Source: Myxococcota bacterium (lineage in GTDB: Bacteria; Myxococcota_A; UBA9160; JAFDET01). From it: a stretch of 50,175 nucleotides of DNA. The stretch lies in contig JANQFA010000090.1 in NCBI GenBank assembly GCA_028278065.1, forward strand, positions 1 to 50,175, in the 5' to 3' direction. The translations under genes and the position numbers were made by a program. Numbering within the stretch: the first letter of the stretch is position 1; every line of letters begins with the position of its first letter. This document shows, in pieces, positions 18,160 to 25,425 of the stretch. The notes below the pieces were generated by a model. That model did no database searches. It saw only the letters and a list, made by a program, of their open reading frames with translations, and had not been told where the DNA came from.

Positions 18160-18347
18160 GGCGCCTCCCCCGACTCCTCCGCCACGGCGCCACGCCCGCG
18201 ATACGCCTCGTCCGCGTCGTCGACCACGAGGGGGTCCGGGTTCTGGATCGAGATCACCAGGAACGCGATCGAGCCCGCCACCATGAAGGCCAGCAGACCG
18301 GCGATGATCCAGGGCCAGGGGCCCGGCGGCGGGCGCTCTTCGGTCAT
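18156..18347 (-). CDS. ccoH: Short CcoH/FixH-like protein
   Basis: 63 residues, starting with an ATGA overlap with the ccoG stop. One membrane segment (WPWIIAGLLAFMVAGSIAFLVISI) is followed by QNPDPLVVDDADEAYRGR, which resembles the N-terminal part of FixH/CcoH. The canonical protein is about 150 residues or more with a periplasmic beta domain; that domain is missing here and no frameshift remnant is visible because ccoI begins immediately. The related extracytoplasmic IG-like domain at the end of CcoG may cover part of the role. It is assigned mainly from position and the TM-NPDP motif. Confidence 0.72.
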   Translation of the reverse strand: MTEERPPPGPWPWIIAGLLAFMVAGSIAFLVISIQNPDPLVVDDADEAYRGRGAVAEESGEAP

Positions 18348-19648
18348 CGCGCACCGCCCGGCATCACGAAGCGCGACTCGCGCTCGACCTTCAGGTCCGG
18401 ATGCGTGATCTCCTCCACCACGAAGCGCACGTCGATCTTGCCGAGCCCGTCGTCCTGGCCGTTGCGCGCCACCACGAAGACCCGCGCCTCGATGTTGCTG
18501 GTGGGCGGCATGAGTACCGGGTTCAGGCCCGTCACCAGCTCGAAGCTCTCACGCGGCTCGATCCCGAGGCGGAACACGCGCTGCTCGCGGTCGCGGTTCT
18601 GCAGGTGCAGCGTGAAGGCGTTGCCGATGCGTCCGTCTGCCATGCGCTGGTAGAGCATCGCCCGGTTGCGCTCCACCTCCATGCCGAGTGGCTTGCGGGC
18701 CCCGAGGGAGGCTCCGAAGGAGGCCACCACCAGCGCGAGGAGACCCGCGTACACGAGCACCCGCGGCCGCAGCCAGCGGATCGTCCCTCCCTCCAGGCCC
18801 ACCAGGGACCGATAGGCGATCAGGCCCTTGGGACGTCCGATCTGCTCCATCACGCCGTCGCACGCGTCGATGCACTGCGTGCAGGCGATGCACTCGAGCT
18901 GGAGCCCTTCCCGGATGTCGATCTCGGTGGGGCAGACCTCCTGGCACAGGCCGCAGTCGATGCAGTCCCCGTCCACCCGGCCCTTCTTGCCGCGCGGCTC
19001 GCCGCGGCCCTCGTCGTAGGCCACGACCAGGGTATCGCGGTCGAAGAGCACGCCCTGGAAGCGGGCGTAGGGACACAGGTACTTGCAGAAGTTCTGGCGC
19101 AGGAGCCCGAAGTCCAGGTAGGCGAGGACCGTGGCGGCCGCGAGGAACCCCATCGAGGCGCCGGAGAGCTCTCCGCTCTGCAAGGCGGCGAGCATCTCGT
19201 AGGGCGATCGGAAGTAGCCGACCAGGTGGAAGCCCACGAAGGCCGAGATCGCGACCCAGCACGCGTGGGTCAGCACCTTGCGCCAGGGCGCCACCCGACC
19301 GGGAGGGCGGCTGCGGCTCCAGCCCTGGAGACGCCGCGCGACGAGCGCGTAGACGTCGCTGAAGACCGTCTGCGGGCACGCCCATCCGCACCAGAGGCGC
19401 CCGCCCAGCGCCGTGAAGAAGAAGAGCGCGAGGGCCAGGCCCGCCACGATCATCCACAGGAAGTAGAGCTCCTGGGGGAAGATCGTGAGGCCGAAGACGT
19501 GGAACTTGCGCCCCGGAATGTCCAGCAGGATCAGGGGCTGTCCGTCGATGCGGATCCACGGCACGGCGAGCAGGATCACGATCAGGATCGTGTCCGCTCC
19601 CCAGCGCAGGCGCCGGAAGGCGCCTTCGACGGGGCGCGCCGAGAGCAC
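18344..19648 (-). CDS. ccoG: CcoG, cbb3 oxidase assembly iron-sulfur protein
   Basis: 434 residues from GTG 19648, three bases after the ccoP stop. It is a polytopic membrane protein with CxxxC-type motifs in the membrane region (RLWCGWACPQT, NFCKYLCPYARFQ). A 2x[4Fe-4S] ferredoxin segment follows (CIDCGLCQEVCP and CIACTQCIDACD), then a further TM and a C-terminal beta-rich domain. This is the RdxA/RdxB/FixG family, which is implicated in copper reduction during cbb3 assembly. It lies in the usual position after ccoP and overlaps ccoH by 4 bp. Confidence 0.95.
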   Translation of the reverse strand: MLSARPVEGAFRRLRWGADTILIVILLAVPWIRIDGQPLILLDIPGRKFHVFGLTIFPQELYFLWMIVAGLALALFFFTALGGRLWCGWACPQTVFSDVYALVARRLQGWSRSRPPGRVAPWRKVLTHACWVAISAFVGFHLVGYFRSPYEMLAALQSGELSGASMGFLAAATVLAYLDFGLLRQNFCKYLCPYARFQGVLFDRDTLVVAYDEGRGEPRGKKGRVDGDCIDCGLCQEVCPTEIDIREGLQLECIACTQCIDACDGVMEQIGRPKGLIAYRSLVGLEGGTIRWLRPRVLVYAGLLALVVASFGASLGARKPLGMEVERNRAMLYQRMADGRIGNAFTLHLQNRDREQRVFRLGIEPRESFELVTGLNPVLMPPTSNIEARVFVVARNGQDDGLGKIDVRFVVEEITHPDLKVERESRFVMPGGAR

Positions 19649-19651
19649 GAC

Positions 19652-20212
19652 CTAGCCGTCCGTGCCGAAGCCCGGCGCGCCCATGCCGGGCTCGTCCGAC
19701 TTGGGCAGGGTCTCCATGTACGCGAGCACCTTCCAGATCTTCTCGGACCCGAGCTGGGCCTCCCAGGGCGGCATGCCCTCGGGGCGGCCCTTGGCGACCG
19801 TCTCGAAGAGCGACACGTCGTCGTCGCCGTACCTCCAGTACGGGTCGACCAGGCTCGGCCCCACCAGGCCGGAGCCATCCGGCTTGTGGCACGCCACACA
19901 GATGGTCGCCCAGGTCTCCGAGCCTTCGGCGATGGCCGCGGCATCACCCCGATACGGGTTGGTCGTGGGCATGTCGGCCTTCACCGCCGCAACCGCCACC
20001 GAGACCCGCTCGACTTCCTCCGCGTACTGGACCTCCTGGGACCAGCCGGAGAACAGGTACCAGGGCACGTAGAGAACCGCCCAGGCCACCGTGATCCCGA
20101 AGGTGATCCACCACCAGCGCGGTACCGGGTTGTCCTCTTCGCCGATACCGTCGTGATCGGCGCCGTCGACGCGTTCGCGCTCGGGGATCTCCCTGGCTTC
20201 AGCACCAGACAT
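19652..20212 (-). CDS. ccoP: CcoP, mono-heme cytochrome c subunit of cbb3 oxidase
   Basis: 186 residues from ATG 20212, overlapping the end of ccoQ by 14 bp. One N-terminal membrane segment (WWWITFGITVAWAVLYVPWYLF) precedes a single cytochrome c domain with CVACH heme attachment and MPPW distal Met region. The usual CcoP has two CxxCH motifs and is nearly 300 residues; here the second cytochrome domain is absent and the protein ends soon after the first. Genes on both sides are intact, so this looks like a real mono-heme variant rather than a broken gene. Confidence 0.9.
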   Translation of the reverse strand: MSGAEAREIPERERVDGADHDGIGEEDNPVPRWWWITFGITVAWAVLYVPWYLFSGWSQEVQYAEEVERVSVAVAAVKADMPTTNPYRGDAAAIAEGSETWATICVACHKPDGSGLVGPSLVDPYWRYGDDDVSLFETVAKGRPEGMPPWEAQLGSEKIWKVLAYMETLPKSDEPGMGAPGFGTDG

Positions 20213-20354
20213 CGTCGTCGTCCTCCAGCATGCGCTTCGCAGGCTCTTCGAGACGCTCCTTCCGCGACCCCGAGAAGACCCAGATCGCGATTCCCAGCAG
20301 CGTCAGCGCCAGCACGGCCAGACGCCCGAACTTGTACAGGGCGATCCACTCCAC
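20199..20354 (-). CDS. ccoQ: CcoQ, small membrane subunit of cbb3 oxidase
   Basis: 51 residues from GTG 20354, one base after the ccoO stop (TGAGGTG). It has one membrane segment (FGRLAVLALTLLGIAIWVF) and then a charged tail with SGSRKERLEEPAKRML, the FixQ/CcoQ pattern. A longer open frame back to 20393 exists but would overlap ccoO. The protein stabilises interaction of CcoP with the core complex. The tail ends DDDDVWC. Confidence 0.85.
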   Translation of the reverse strand: MEWIALYKFGRLAVLALTLLGIAIWVFSGSRKERLEEPAKRMLEDDDDVWC

Positions 20355-20355
20355 C

Positions 20356-21048
20356 TCAGCGTCCTCCCGCCACGGCAGCCGCCCGGTCGACACCCAGCCG
20401 CTGCATGTAGGCGATGAGGGCCACCACCTCGCTGGTGGCCTCGCTATCGGTCACTTCGACCCCGTCGCGCTGCAGCCGCTCGACCACCTCGGCCGCCTGC
20501 TTGCGCGCGTCGCGTTCCGCCGAGGCGATCTCGGCGTCGCTGTACGGGTGACCCAGCCTGCGCAGCGTCTCCATCTTGCGCGCGGTCAGCGACAGGTCGA
20601 GCTGCCACTCGAACATGTGCCCGAAGTCCGGCATGTTCGAGCGCGGCTCGATGTCTCGCGCGCTCCGGAAGTGCAGCCAGTGCCACGAGTCCGGATACTT
20701 GCCGCCCACGCGAGCCAGATCCGGCCCGGTCCTGCGCGATCCGTAGAGGAAGGGCCGATCGTAGACGTTCTCGCCCGCCACGGTGAACGGCCCGTAGCGG
20801 TCGGTCTCGGTCTTGAAAGGCCGGATCATCTGGCTGTGGCAGTTGTTGCAGCCTTCGCGGATGTAGAGGTCGCGCCCCTCCAGCTCCAGGGCGCTGAAGG
20901 GTCGCAGGCCGTCGATCGGCTCGACGGTGCCCTGCATGAAGTAGGGCGGAATCAGGAGCACGAGCCCGCCCACCAGGACCGCCGCCAACGTCAGCAGGGT
21001 GAAGCGAAGCCCGTCGTGCTCGAGCGGTCGATGCCAGTCCCAGCCCAT
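20356..21048 (-). CDS. ccoO: CcoO, mono-heme cytochrome c subunit of cbb3 oxidase
   Basis: 230 residues from ATG 21048, three bases after the ccoN stop. It has an N-terminal anchor (TLLTLAAVLVGGLVLLIPPYF) and a heme c motif in REGCNNCHSQMIRPF, the invariant CcoO block. RYGPFTVAGENVYDRPFLYGSRRTGPDL is also diagnostic (given here in context). It transfers electrons to the CcoN catalytic subunit. Confidence 0.97.
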   Translation of the reverse strand: MGWDWHRPLEHDGLRFTLLTLAAVLVGGLVLLIPPYFMQGTVEPIDGLRPFSALELEGRDLYIREGCNNCHSQMIRPFKTETDRYGPFTVAGENVYDRPFLYGSRRTGPDLARVGGKYPDSWHWLHFRSARDIEPRSNMPDFGHMFEWQLDLSLTARKMETLRRLGHPYSDAEIASAERDARKQAAEVVERLQRDGVEVTDSEATSEVVALIAYMQRLGVDRAAAVAGGR

Positions 21049-21051
21049 CGT

Positions 21052-22491
21052 CTACTGACCTCCCGCCACGGCGGCCGCGGCGCCCGGGCCGGGCTCCGGC
21101 GCCGGAACTCTCGTGCTGCCGCTCTGGATCGTCTTCCACACGTTGACGAACATGATCACCACGCCCGCCAGGTAGAGGGCTCCCCCGAACACGCGCAGCA
21201 CGTCGTAGATGCGGATGGCCGCCACCGTCTCGATGAAGGTGTAGACCAGGCTCCCGTCGGGATTCGCGGCGCGCCACATCAGGCCCTGGGTCACGCCCGA
21301 GATCCACATCGACGTCACGTAGATCAGCAGCCCGAGAGTCGCGACCCAGAAGTGGGCCTCGGCCAGGCGCACGCTGTAGAGCTGCGTGTGCCAGAGACGC
21401 GGGATCATGTAGTAGAGCGTGGCGAAGCAGGTGAGGGCCACCCAGCCGAGGGCGCCCGAGTGGACGTGCCCGATCGTCCAGTTGGTGAAGTGGGACAGCG
21501 AGTTGACGGTCTTCACCGCCATCATCGGCCCCTCGAAGGTGCTCATCCCGTAGAACGTGATCCCCACGGCGAACATCTTCAGCAGGGGATCCGTACGCAC
21601 CTTGTGCCAGGCACCGCGCAGGGTGAGCAGTCCGTTCACCATCCCGCCCCAGGAGGGGAGGATCAGCATCACCGAGAAGGCCGTGCCGAAGGTCTGCGCC
21701 CAGTCCGGGAGCGGCGAGTAGATCAGATGATGGGGACCCGCCCACATGTAGATGAAGATCAGGGACCAGAAGTGCACGATCGACAGCCGGTGCGAGAAGA
21801 TCGGCTGGTCGATCTGCTTGGGCAGGAAGTAGTACATGAGGCCCAGGATGGGCGTGGTGAGCAGGAATCCCACCGCGTTGTGCCCGTACCACCACTGGAT
21901 GTTGGCGTCGTGCACGCCCGCGTAGGCCGAGTAGGACTTCAGCCAGGAAACCGGGAGCGCGAAGCTGTTGAAGATGTGCAGCATCGCGATGGTCAGCACC
22001 GTCGCGATCCAGAACCAGATCGCGACGTACATTCCCTTCTCGCGGCGACGCGCGATCGTGCCGAAGAAGTTGACCGCGTAGACCACCCACACCACGGCGA
22101 TGGCGATGTCGATGGGCCACTCGAGCTCCGCGTACTCCTTCGAGGTGCTGATGCCCAGCAGCAACGTCACCGCGGCGGCGACGATGATCCCGTTCCACAT
22201 CCACAGGTTGATGCGCGAGAGGGTGTCGGAGAACATGCGCACGCGGCAGAGGCGCTGGATGCCGTAGTAGCTCCCGGCGAACACCACACCCAACGTGAAG
22301 CCGAAGATCACTGCGTTGGTGTGGATGGGGCGGAGGCGCCCGAAGTGGAGATAGGGGGGCAGATTCGCGTCCGGCCAGGCCAGCTGGATGGCCGCGATGA
22401 GCCCCACCAGCATCCCGACCGCACCCCAGACCAGGGCGGAGATCGCGAAGCCCCGCACCACCGCCATGTCGTACTCGACCCGTTGGCTCAT
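21052..22491 (-). CDS. ccoN: CcoN, catalytic subunit of cbb3-type cytochrome c oxidase
   Basis: 479 residues. ATG 22491 follows GGAGG at six bases; the open frame extends upstream but that part is the regulatory region. It is a twelve-helix heme-copper oxidase with conserved histidine-bearing segments (LRPIHTNAVIFGF, QWWYGHNAVGFLL, MWAGPHHLIYSPLP, HVHSGALGWV). It reduces O2 with high affinity under low oxygen. It heads the ccoNOQP-GHIS operon and is divergent from the hemerythrin-like gene, sharing a 230-bp region with two opposed sigma-54-type promoters. No FNR/FixK box of the TTGAT-N4-ATCAA type is evident there. Confidence 0.98.
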   Translation of the reverse strand: MSQRVEYDMAVVRGFAISALVWGAVGMLVGLIAAIQLAWPDANLPPYLHFGRLRPIHTNAVIFGFTLGVVFAGSYYGIQRLCRVRMFSDTLSRINLWMWNGIIVAAAVTLLLGISTSKEYAELEWPIDIAIAVVWVVYAVNFFGTIARRREKGMYVAIWFWIATVLTIAMLHIFNSFALPVSWLKSYSAYAGVHDANIQWWYGHNAVGFLLTTPILGLMYYFLPKQIDQPIFSHRLSIVHFWSLIFIYMWAGPHHLIYSPLPDWAQTFGTAFSVMLILPSWGGMVNGLLTLRGAWHKVRTDPLLKMFAVGITFYGMSTFEGPMMAVKTVNSLSHFTNWTIGHVHSGALGWVALTCFATLYYMIPRLWHTQLYSVRLAEAHFWVATLGLLIYVTSMWISGVTQGLMWRAANPDGSLVYTFIETVAAIRIYDVLRVFGGALYLAGVVIMFVNVWKTIQSGSTRVPAPEPGPGAAAAVAGGQ

Positions 22492-22540
22492 TCCATCCTC
22501 CGCGGCGCCGCCCCGGGGGCGGGCCGCCGCCCGCTCGGTT

Positions 22541-22556
22541 TGCAGGAAGAATGCCG
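22541..22556 (-). promoter_or_regulatory. Candidate sigma-54 promoter for the cco operon
   Basis: On the minus strand it reads CGGCATTCTTCCTGCA, with GG and GC spaced by exactly 10 bp. It is weaker at positions 6-7 (TT for CG) than the others. It lies about 50 bp upstream of the ccoN ATG, leaving room for a leader with the GGAGG site. Confidence 0.55.
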
Positions 22557-22625
22557 CCGCGAGACGTAGCGTCCGGGGCGTAGAACCCCGCCCAGAAACA
22601 TAGATGCCCCACCCGACCCCGCGAA

Positions 22626-22642
22626 TGGGCCATTTCGACACA
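22626..22642. promoter_or_regulatory. Candidate NtrC-type enhancer site shared by ccoN and hemerythrin genes
   Basis: TGGGCCATTTCGACACA, or TGTGTCGAAATGGCCCA on the other strand, fits the TG-N13-CA palindrome family more loosely than the other sites. A half-site ATGCCCCA lies at 22604-22611. Its centre is about 59 bp from the hemerythrin -24 element and 79 bp from that of ccoN. Confidence 0.4.
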
Positions 22643-22691
22643 GTGAGAAGGCAGGAGAGACCGCGAGGCCCCGGAATCCGAACAGGGCCTC

Positions 22692-22707
22692 CGGCACGGC
22701 TCCTGCA
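22692..22707 (+). promoter_or_regulatory. Candidate sigma-54 promoter for hemerythrin-hemN
   Basis: CGGCACGGCTCCTGCA has exact GG-N10-GC spacing and is almost identical to the elements at 14546 and 34030. The ATG at 22721 is only 15 nt beyond the -12 GC, so transcription from it would give a leader of only a few bases. Confidence 0.6.
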
Positions 22708-22720
22708 CCCCGAACGAGAC

Positions 22721-23173
22721 ATGAGAGCCCGAGATGTCCGCAGGCTCATCCTGGTGGACCACGCCCTGATCCGAGATCTGCTGCGCGAGCTCGAGGCCCT
22801 CTTCAGCCGGGCTGCCCGCGGGGAGCACGTCCTGGACGAAATGGCCTGCCAGCGAGCCCGCGACCTGCGGCGCCTGTTCGTCGCCCACCTGGCCCTGGAG
22901 GACAACCACCTCGTGCCGCTGCTGCGCAGCGCGGACGGCGCCCAGCGGGCGGAAGCCGCACGCCTCGCTCACGAGCACGCGCTCCAGCGGGAGCACCTCG
23001 AGACGCTCCTACGCCACCTCTCCGAACAGCGTCGCCCCGCGCCCGCTCTGGTGGCGGAGCTCCACGAGCTCGTGCTCGAGCTCCTCGAGGGCATGCGGGG
23101 CGAGGAGCTCGCCGTCCAGTCCGAGGACTTCCTGGGCGGCGAGGCGGTGCCCGTCGGCATCGGTGGACCGTAA
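22721..23173 (+). CDS. Hemerythrin-like (HHE) protein
   Basis: 150 residues from ATG 22721. Histidines and acids are spaced as in HHE cation-binding four-helix bundles: LVDHALIRDLL, FVAHLALEDNHLVPLL, HEHALQREHLETLL and ELHELVLELLEGMRGEE. Such proteins bind a diiron centre and O2 or NO; roles in oxygen delivery, sensing and nitrosative-stress repair are known in the family. It is divergent from ccoN and upstream of hemN, and its stop TAA overlaps a following ATG (TAATG). The C-terminal codons form the first copy of the 35-bp repeat. Context points to low-oxygen physiology. Confidence 0.82.
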   Translation: MRARDVRRLILVDHALIRDLLRELEALFSRAARGEHVLDEMACQRARDLRRLFVAHLALEDNHLVPLLRSADGAQRAEAARLAHEHALQREHLETLLRHLSEQRRPAPALVAELHELVLELLEGMRGEELAVQSEDFLGGEAVPVGIGGP

Positions 23174-23258
23174 TGCGTCCCCCTCCCCTCGGCATCGGCG
23201 GATCATGATGCGGCCCCCTCCCCTCGGCATCGGCGGACCGTGATGCGGCTCCCTCCCG
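23154..23258 (+). repeat. Three exact-length 35-bp tandem repeats across the hemerythrin-hemN junction
   Basis: Units at 23154, 23189 and 23224, each beginning TCGGCATCGG and containing a stop codon overlapping an ATG. They cover the last codons of the hemerythrin gene, the gap and the first codons of hemN. Confidence 0.95.
23173..23243 (+). other. Two tandem 11-codon mini-ORFs created by the repeats
   Basis: Mini-ORF 1 (23173-23208) reads MRPPPLGIGGS and mini-ORF 2 (23208-23243) reads MRPPPLGIGGP. The junctions are TAATG at 23171-23175, TGATG at 23206-23210 and TGATG at 23241-23245, so each stop overlaps the next start by one base and the last ATG is that of hemN. They may act as translational relays between hemerythrin and hemN, or may be an accident of repeat expansion. 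Confidence 0.45.
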
Positions 23259-24652
23259 CCCCCCTGGAGCTGCCCGCCTTCGCCGAGCTGGCGGCCCTCG
23301 TCGAACGCCATCGGACGAACGCCCCGCGCTACACGAGCTATCCGCCGGCGCCGGTCTGGTCGGACGACTACGGCGCCCGGGACCTCGCCGACGCGCTCTC
23401 CCTCGCGCCGGAGGAGCCGGCGGACGGCATCTCGGTCTACGTCCATGTCCCCTTCTGCAGCAGCCTCTGCCATTTCTGCGCCTGCAATCGCATCGTGACC
23501 CGCGATCCGGAGAAGCCCAAACGCTACCTCGACACGGTGCGCACCGAGGCGCGGCTCCTGCGCGAGCACCGCGGCGAGGCGCACTGCGGGCAGCTCCACT
23601 GGGGAGGCGGCACGCCCACCCACCTCTCGCCGAAGCAGCTCATCGAGCTCTTCCGCATCGTCACCGGCTCCTTCCCGCTGCTGCCGGACGCAGAGGTCTC
23701 GATCGAGGTGGACCCACGCGTCACCACCGACGAGCACGTCAAGGTCCTGGCCGACCTCGGATTCCGGCGCATTTCCCTGGGCGTCCAGGACACCGACTCC
23801 CGCGTGCAGCAGGCGATCCACCGCATCCAGCCCATCGCCACCACGGGCACCCTGGTGGAGCGCGCGCGGGCCGATGGCTTCGAGGAGATCGGCTTCGACC
23901 TGATCTACGGACTGCCCTACCAGACCGAGGAATCCTTCGACCGCACCGTCGACGAGATCCTGCAGCTCGTGCCCGACCGCATCGCCCTCTACCCGTACGC
24001 GCACGTACCCTGGGTGGCCAGGCAGCAGCGCGGGTTCGAGCGCGGAGACCTGCCCGAGCCGGAGGTGCGCCTGCGCATCTTCGTCTCCGCGATCACTCGG
24101 CTGGTGGAGGCGGGCTACGTCTACGTGGGGATGGACCACTTCGCCCGCCCCGACGACGGCCTCGCCCGAGCCCTCGAGGACGGCACCCTGAACCGGAACT
24201 TCATGGGCTACACGACCCGCGCCGGACTGGAGATGCTGGCGATGGGCCCGAGCGGGATCAGCGAGCTGGCCTCCGACTACGCCCAGTCGTTCCGCGGTCT
24301 GGACGAGTGGGACGCAGCGGTGGGCGCGGGCCGGCTCCCCGTGCTGCGCGGCCACGTGCTCAGCGACGACGACCGCGCGCGCCGCTGGGTGATCCGCAGC
24401 CTTCTCTGCCAGGGCTCGGTGCGCGACGCCGAGTTCAAGGCCGCCTTCGGAATCGGACTGCGCCGCCGCTTCGCCCCCGAGCTCTCGGATCTGGCCGCCC
24501 TGGAGGACGAGGGCCTGGTCCGCGTCGAGGACGACGACATCGTCCTCACCTCCCTCGGCAGGCTGTTCGCGCGGAACGTGGCCCTGCGCTTCGACGCCTA
24601 CGCCTCGCCCATCGGAGCCGCCGCCGAGACCCGCTTCAGCACGACGGTCTGA
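23243..24652 (+). CDS. hemN: Oxygen-independent coproporphyrinogen III oxidase-like radical SAM protein
   Basis: 469 residues from ATG 23243 (a GTG directly before it at 23240 is also possible). The radical SAM cluster motif is HVPFCSSLCHFCAC with CxxxCxxC, followed by GGGTPTHL and EVDPR. RRISLGVQD and the C-terminal NRNFMGYTT signature favour true HemN over HemW or other homologues. It converts coproporphyrinogen III to protoporphyrinogen IX without O2, supplying heme at low oxygen, which fits its place downstream of a hemerythrin-like gene and opposite the cbb3 operon. Its start lies in the third copy of a 35-bp repeat; no strong ribosome site is visible, which suggests translational coupling. 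Confidence 0.93.
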   Translation: MRLPPAPLELPAFAELAALVERHRTNAPRYTSYPPAPVWSDDYGARDLADALSLAPEEPADGISVYVHVPFCSSLCHFCACNRIVTRDPEKPKRYLDTVRTEARLLREHRGEAHCGQLHWGGGTPTHLSPKQLIELFRIVTGSFPLLPDAEVSIEVDPRVTTDEHVKVLADLGFRRISLGVQDTDSRVQQAIHRIQPIATTGTLVERARADGFEEIGFDLIYGLPYQTEESFDRTVDEILQLVPDRIALYPYAHVPWVARQQRGFERGDLPEPEVRLRIFVSAITRLVEAGYVYVGMDHFARPDDGLARALEDGTLNRNFMGYTTRAGLEMLAMGPSGISELASDYAQSFRGLDEWDAAVGAGRLPVLRGHVLSDDDRARRWVIRSLLCQGSVRDAEFKAAFGIGLRRRFAPELSDLAALEDEGLVRVEDDDIVLTSLGRLFARNVALRFDAYASPIGAAAETRFSTTV

Positions 24653-24687
24653 GCGCCCACTGCTACAGTGCTCGGCGGAGAATCTCG

Positions 24688-25401
24688 ATGTCGCGACCGC
24701 ACCTCGCCTTCCTGCTGTGTGCCCTGCTCCTGCCGAGCGCGGCGACGGCCCAGATCGCCGCACCGGGCCTCGGCCTGGATCGGCCGGACGTGGACGACGT
24801 CTTCCTGACCGGCCTCGCCGCGGGCCCGCCGGCCTTCTACATCGGCGTGGCCATTCCGGGCTACTACGCCTACGTCGACGGGCCTCAGGTACTGCAGATC
24901 TTCCAGGGCGGCGTGATGGCGAACGGCGCCGGCGCGGGCGCCGCGCTCACCTTCCCGATCGCCACGTCGCTGCAGACCCAGAACGTGCTGACGAACACGC
25001 TCCTCCCCCCGTTCGCCACAGGAGCCCTCGCCGGCTTCGACGGCTCCACGGTGCTCGTGGTGAGCGCATTCATTTTCGAGCCCGATCAGGTGAAGCGCTC
25101 CCAGTCGTCGAAGGGCGGCCGCGTCAAGCTGAAGCAGAAGGACTCCGTCGGCTTCCGCGTGGGACGCTTCGGCGTCGGGACCTACCTCCTCTACTCGACC
25201 GCCTCGACCGACTTCTTCAACCCGGGACCCGTCCAGGGCTGCAAGGGCGCAGCGGACATCCGCGCCACCGACCCGCCCCGGGTCAAGATGCAGGTCTCCT
25301 GCCGGGGCGCCGCCGGAAAGGTCCTCAAGGAGTCCATCGCGCGAGAGCTCGGTCTCCGCGGCGGCTTCAAGCTGAACGGCGAGTTCCAGTCCCCTCCCTA
25401 G
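24688..25401 (+). CDS. Exported hypothetical protein
   Basis: 237 residues. ATG 24688 has GGAG about nine bases upstream, and MSRPHLAFLLCALLLPSAATA is a clear cleavable signal peptide. The mature protein is rich in Gly, Ala and aromatic residues (PAFYIGVAIPGYYAYVDG, GFDGSTVLVVSAFIFEPDQ) and contains two cysteines (QGCKGAADI, VSCRGAAGK) that could form a disulfide. I do not recognise the family. It follows hemN by 35 bp on the same strand and converges with the TRAP operon. Confidence 0.7.
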   Translation: MSRPHLAFLLCALLLPSAATAQIAAPGLGLDRPDVDDVFLTGLAAGPPAFYIGVAIPGYYAYVDGPQVLQIFQGGVMANGAGAGAALTFPIATSLQTQNVLTNTLLPPFATGALAGFDGSTVLVVSAFIFEPDQVKRSQSSKGGRVKLKQKDSVGFRVGRFGVGTYLLYSTASTDFFNPGPVQGCKGAADIRATDPPRVKMQVSCRGAAGKVLKESIARELGLRGGFKLNGEFQSPP

Positions 25402-25425
25402 GCAGGAATGCCCGAGAGTCGCGCC

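Noticed and set aside
16216-18408. Long plus-strand frame opposite ccoI
   Set aside because: The minus strand encodes a complete P-type ATPase; the plus frame is rich in His, Gly and Arg with no domain.
22493-22720. FNR/FixK box upstream of ccoN
   Set aside because: I looked for TTGAT-N4-ATCAA-like dyads and found none; the region instead shows the sigma-54-type elements.
23154-23258. CRISPR array at the 35-bp repeats
   Set aside because: Units are directly adjacent with no unique spacers; the same holds for the 29126, 47280 and 48728 arrays.
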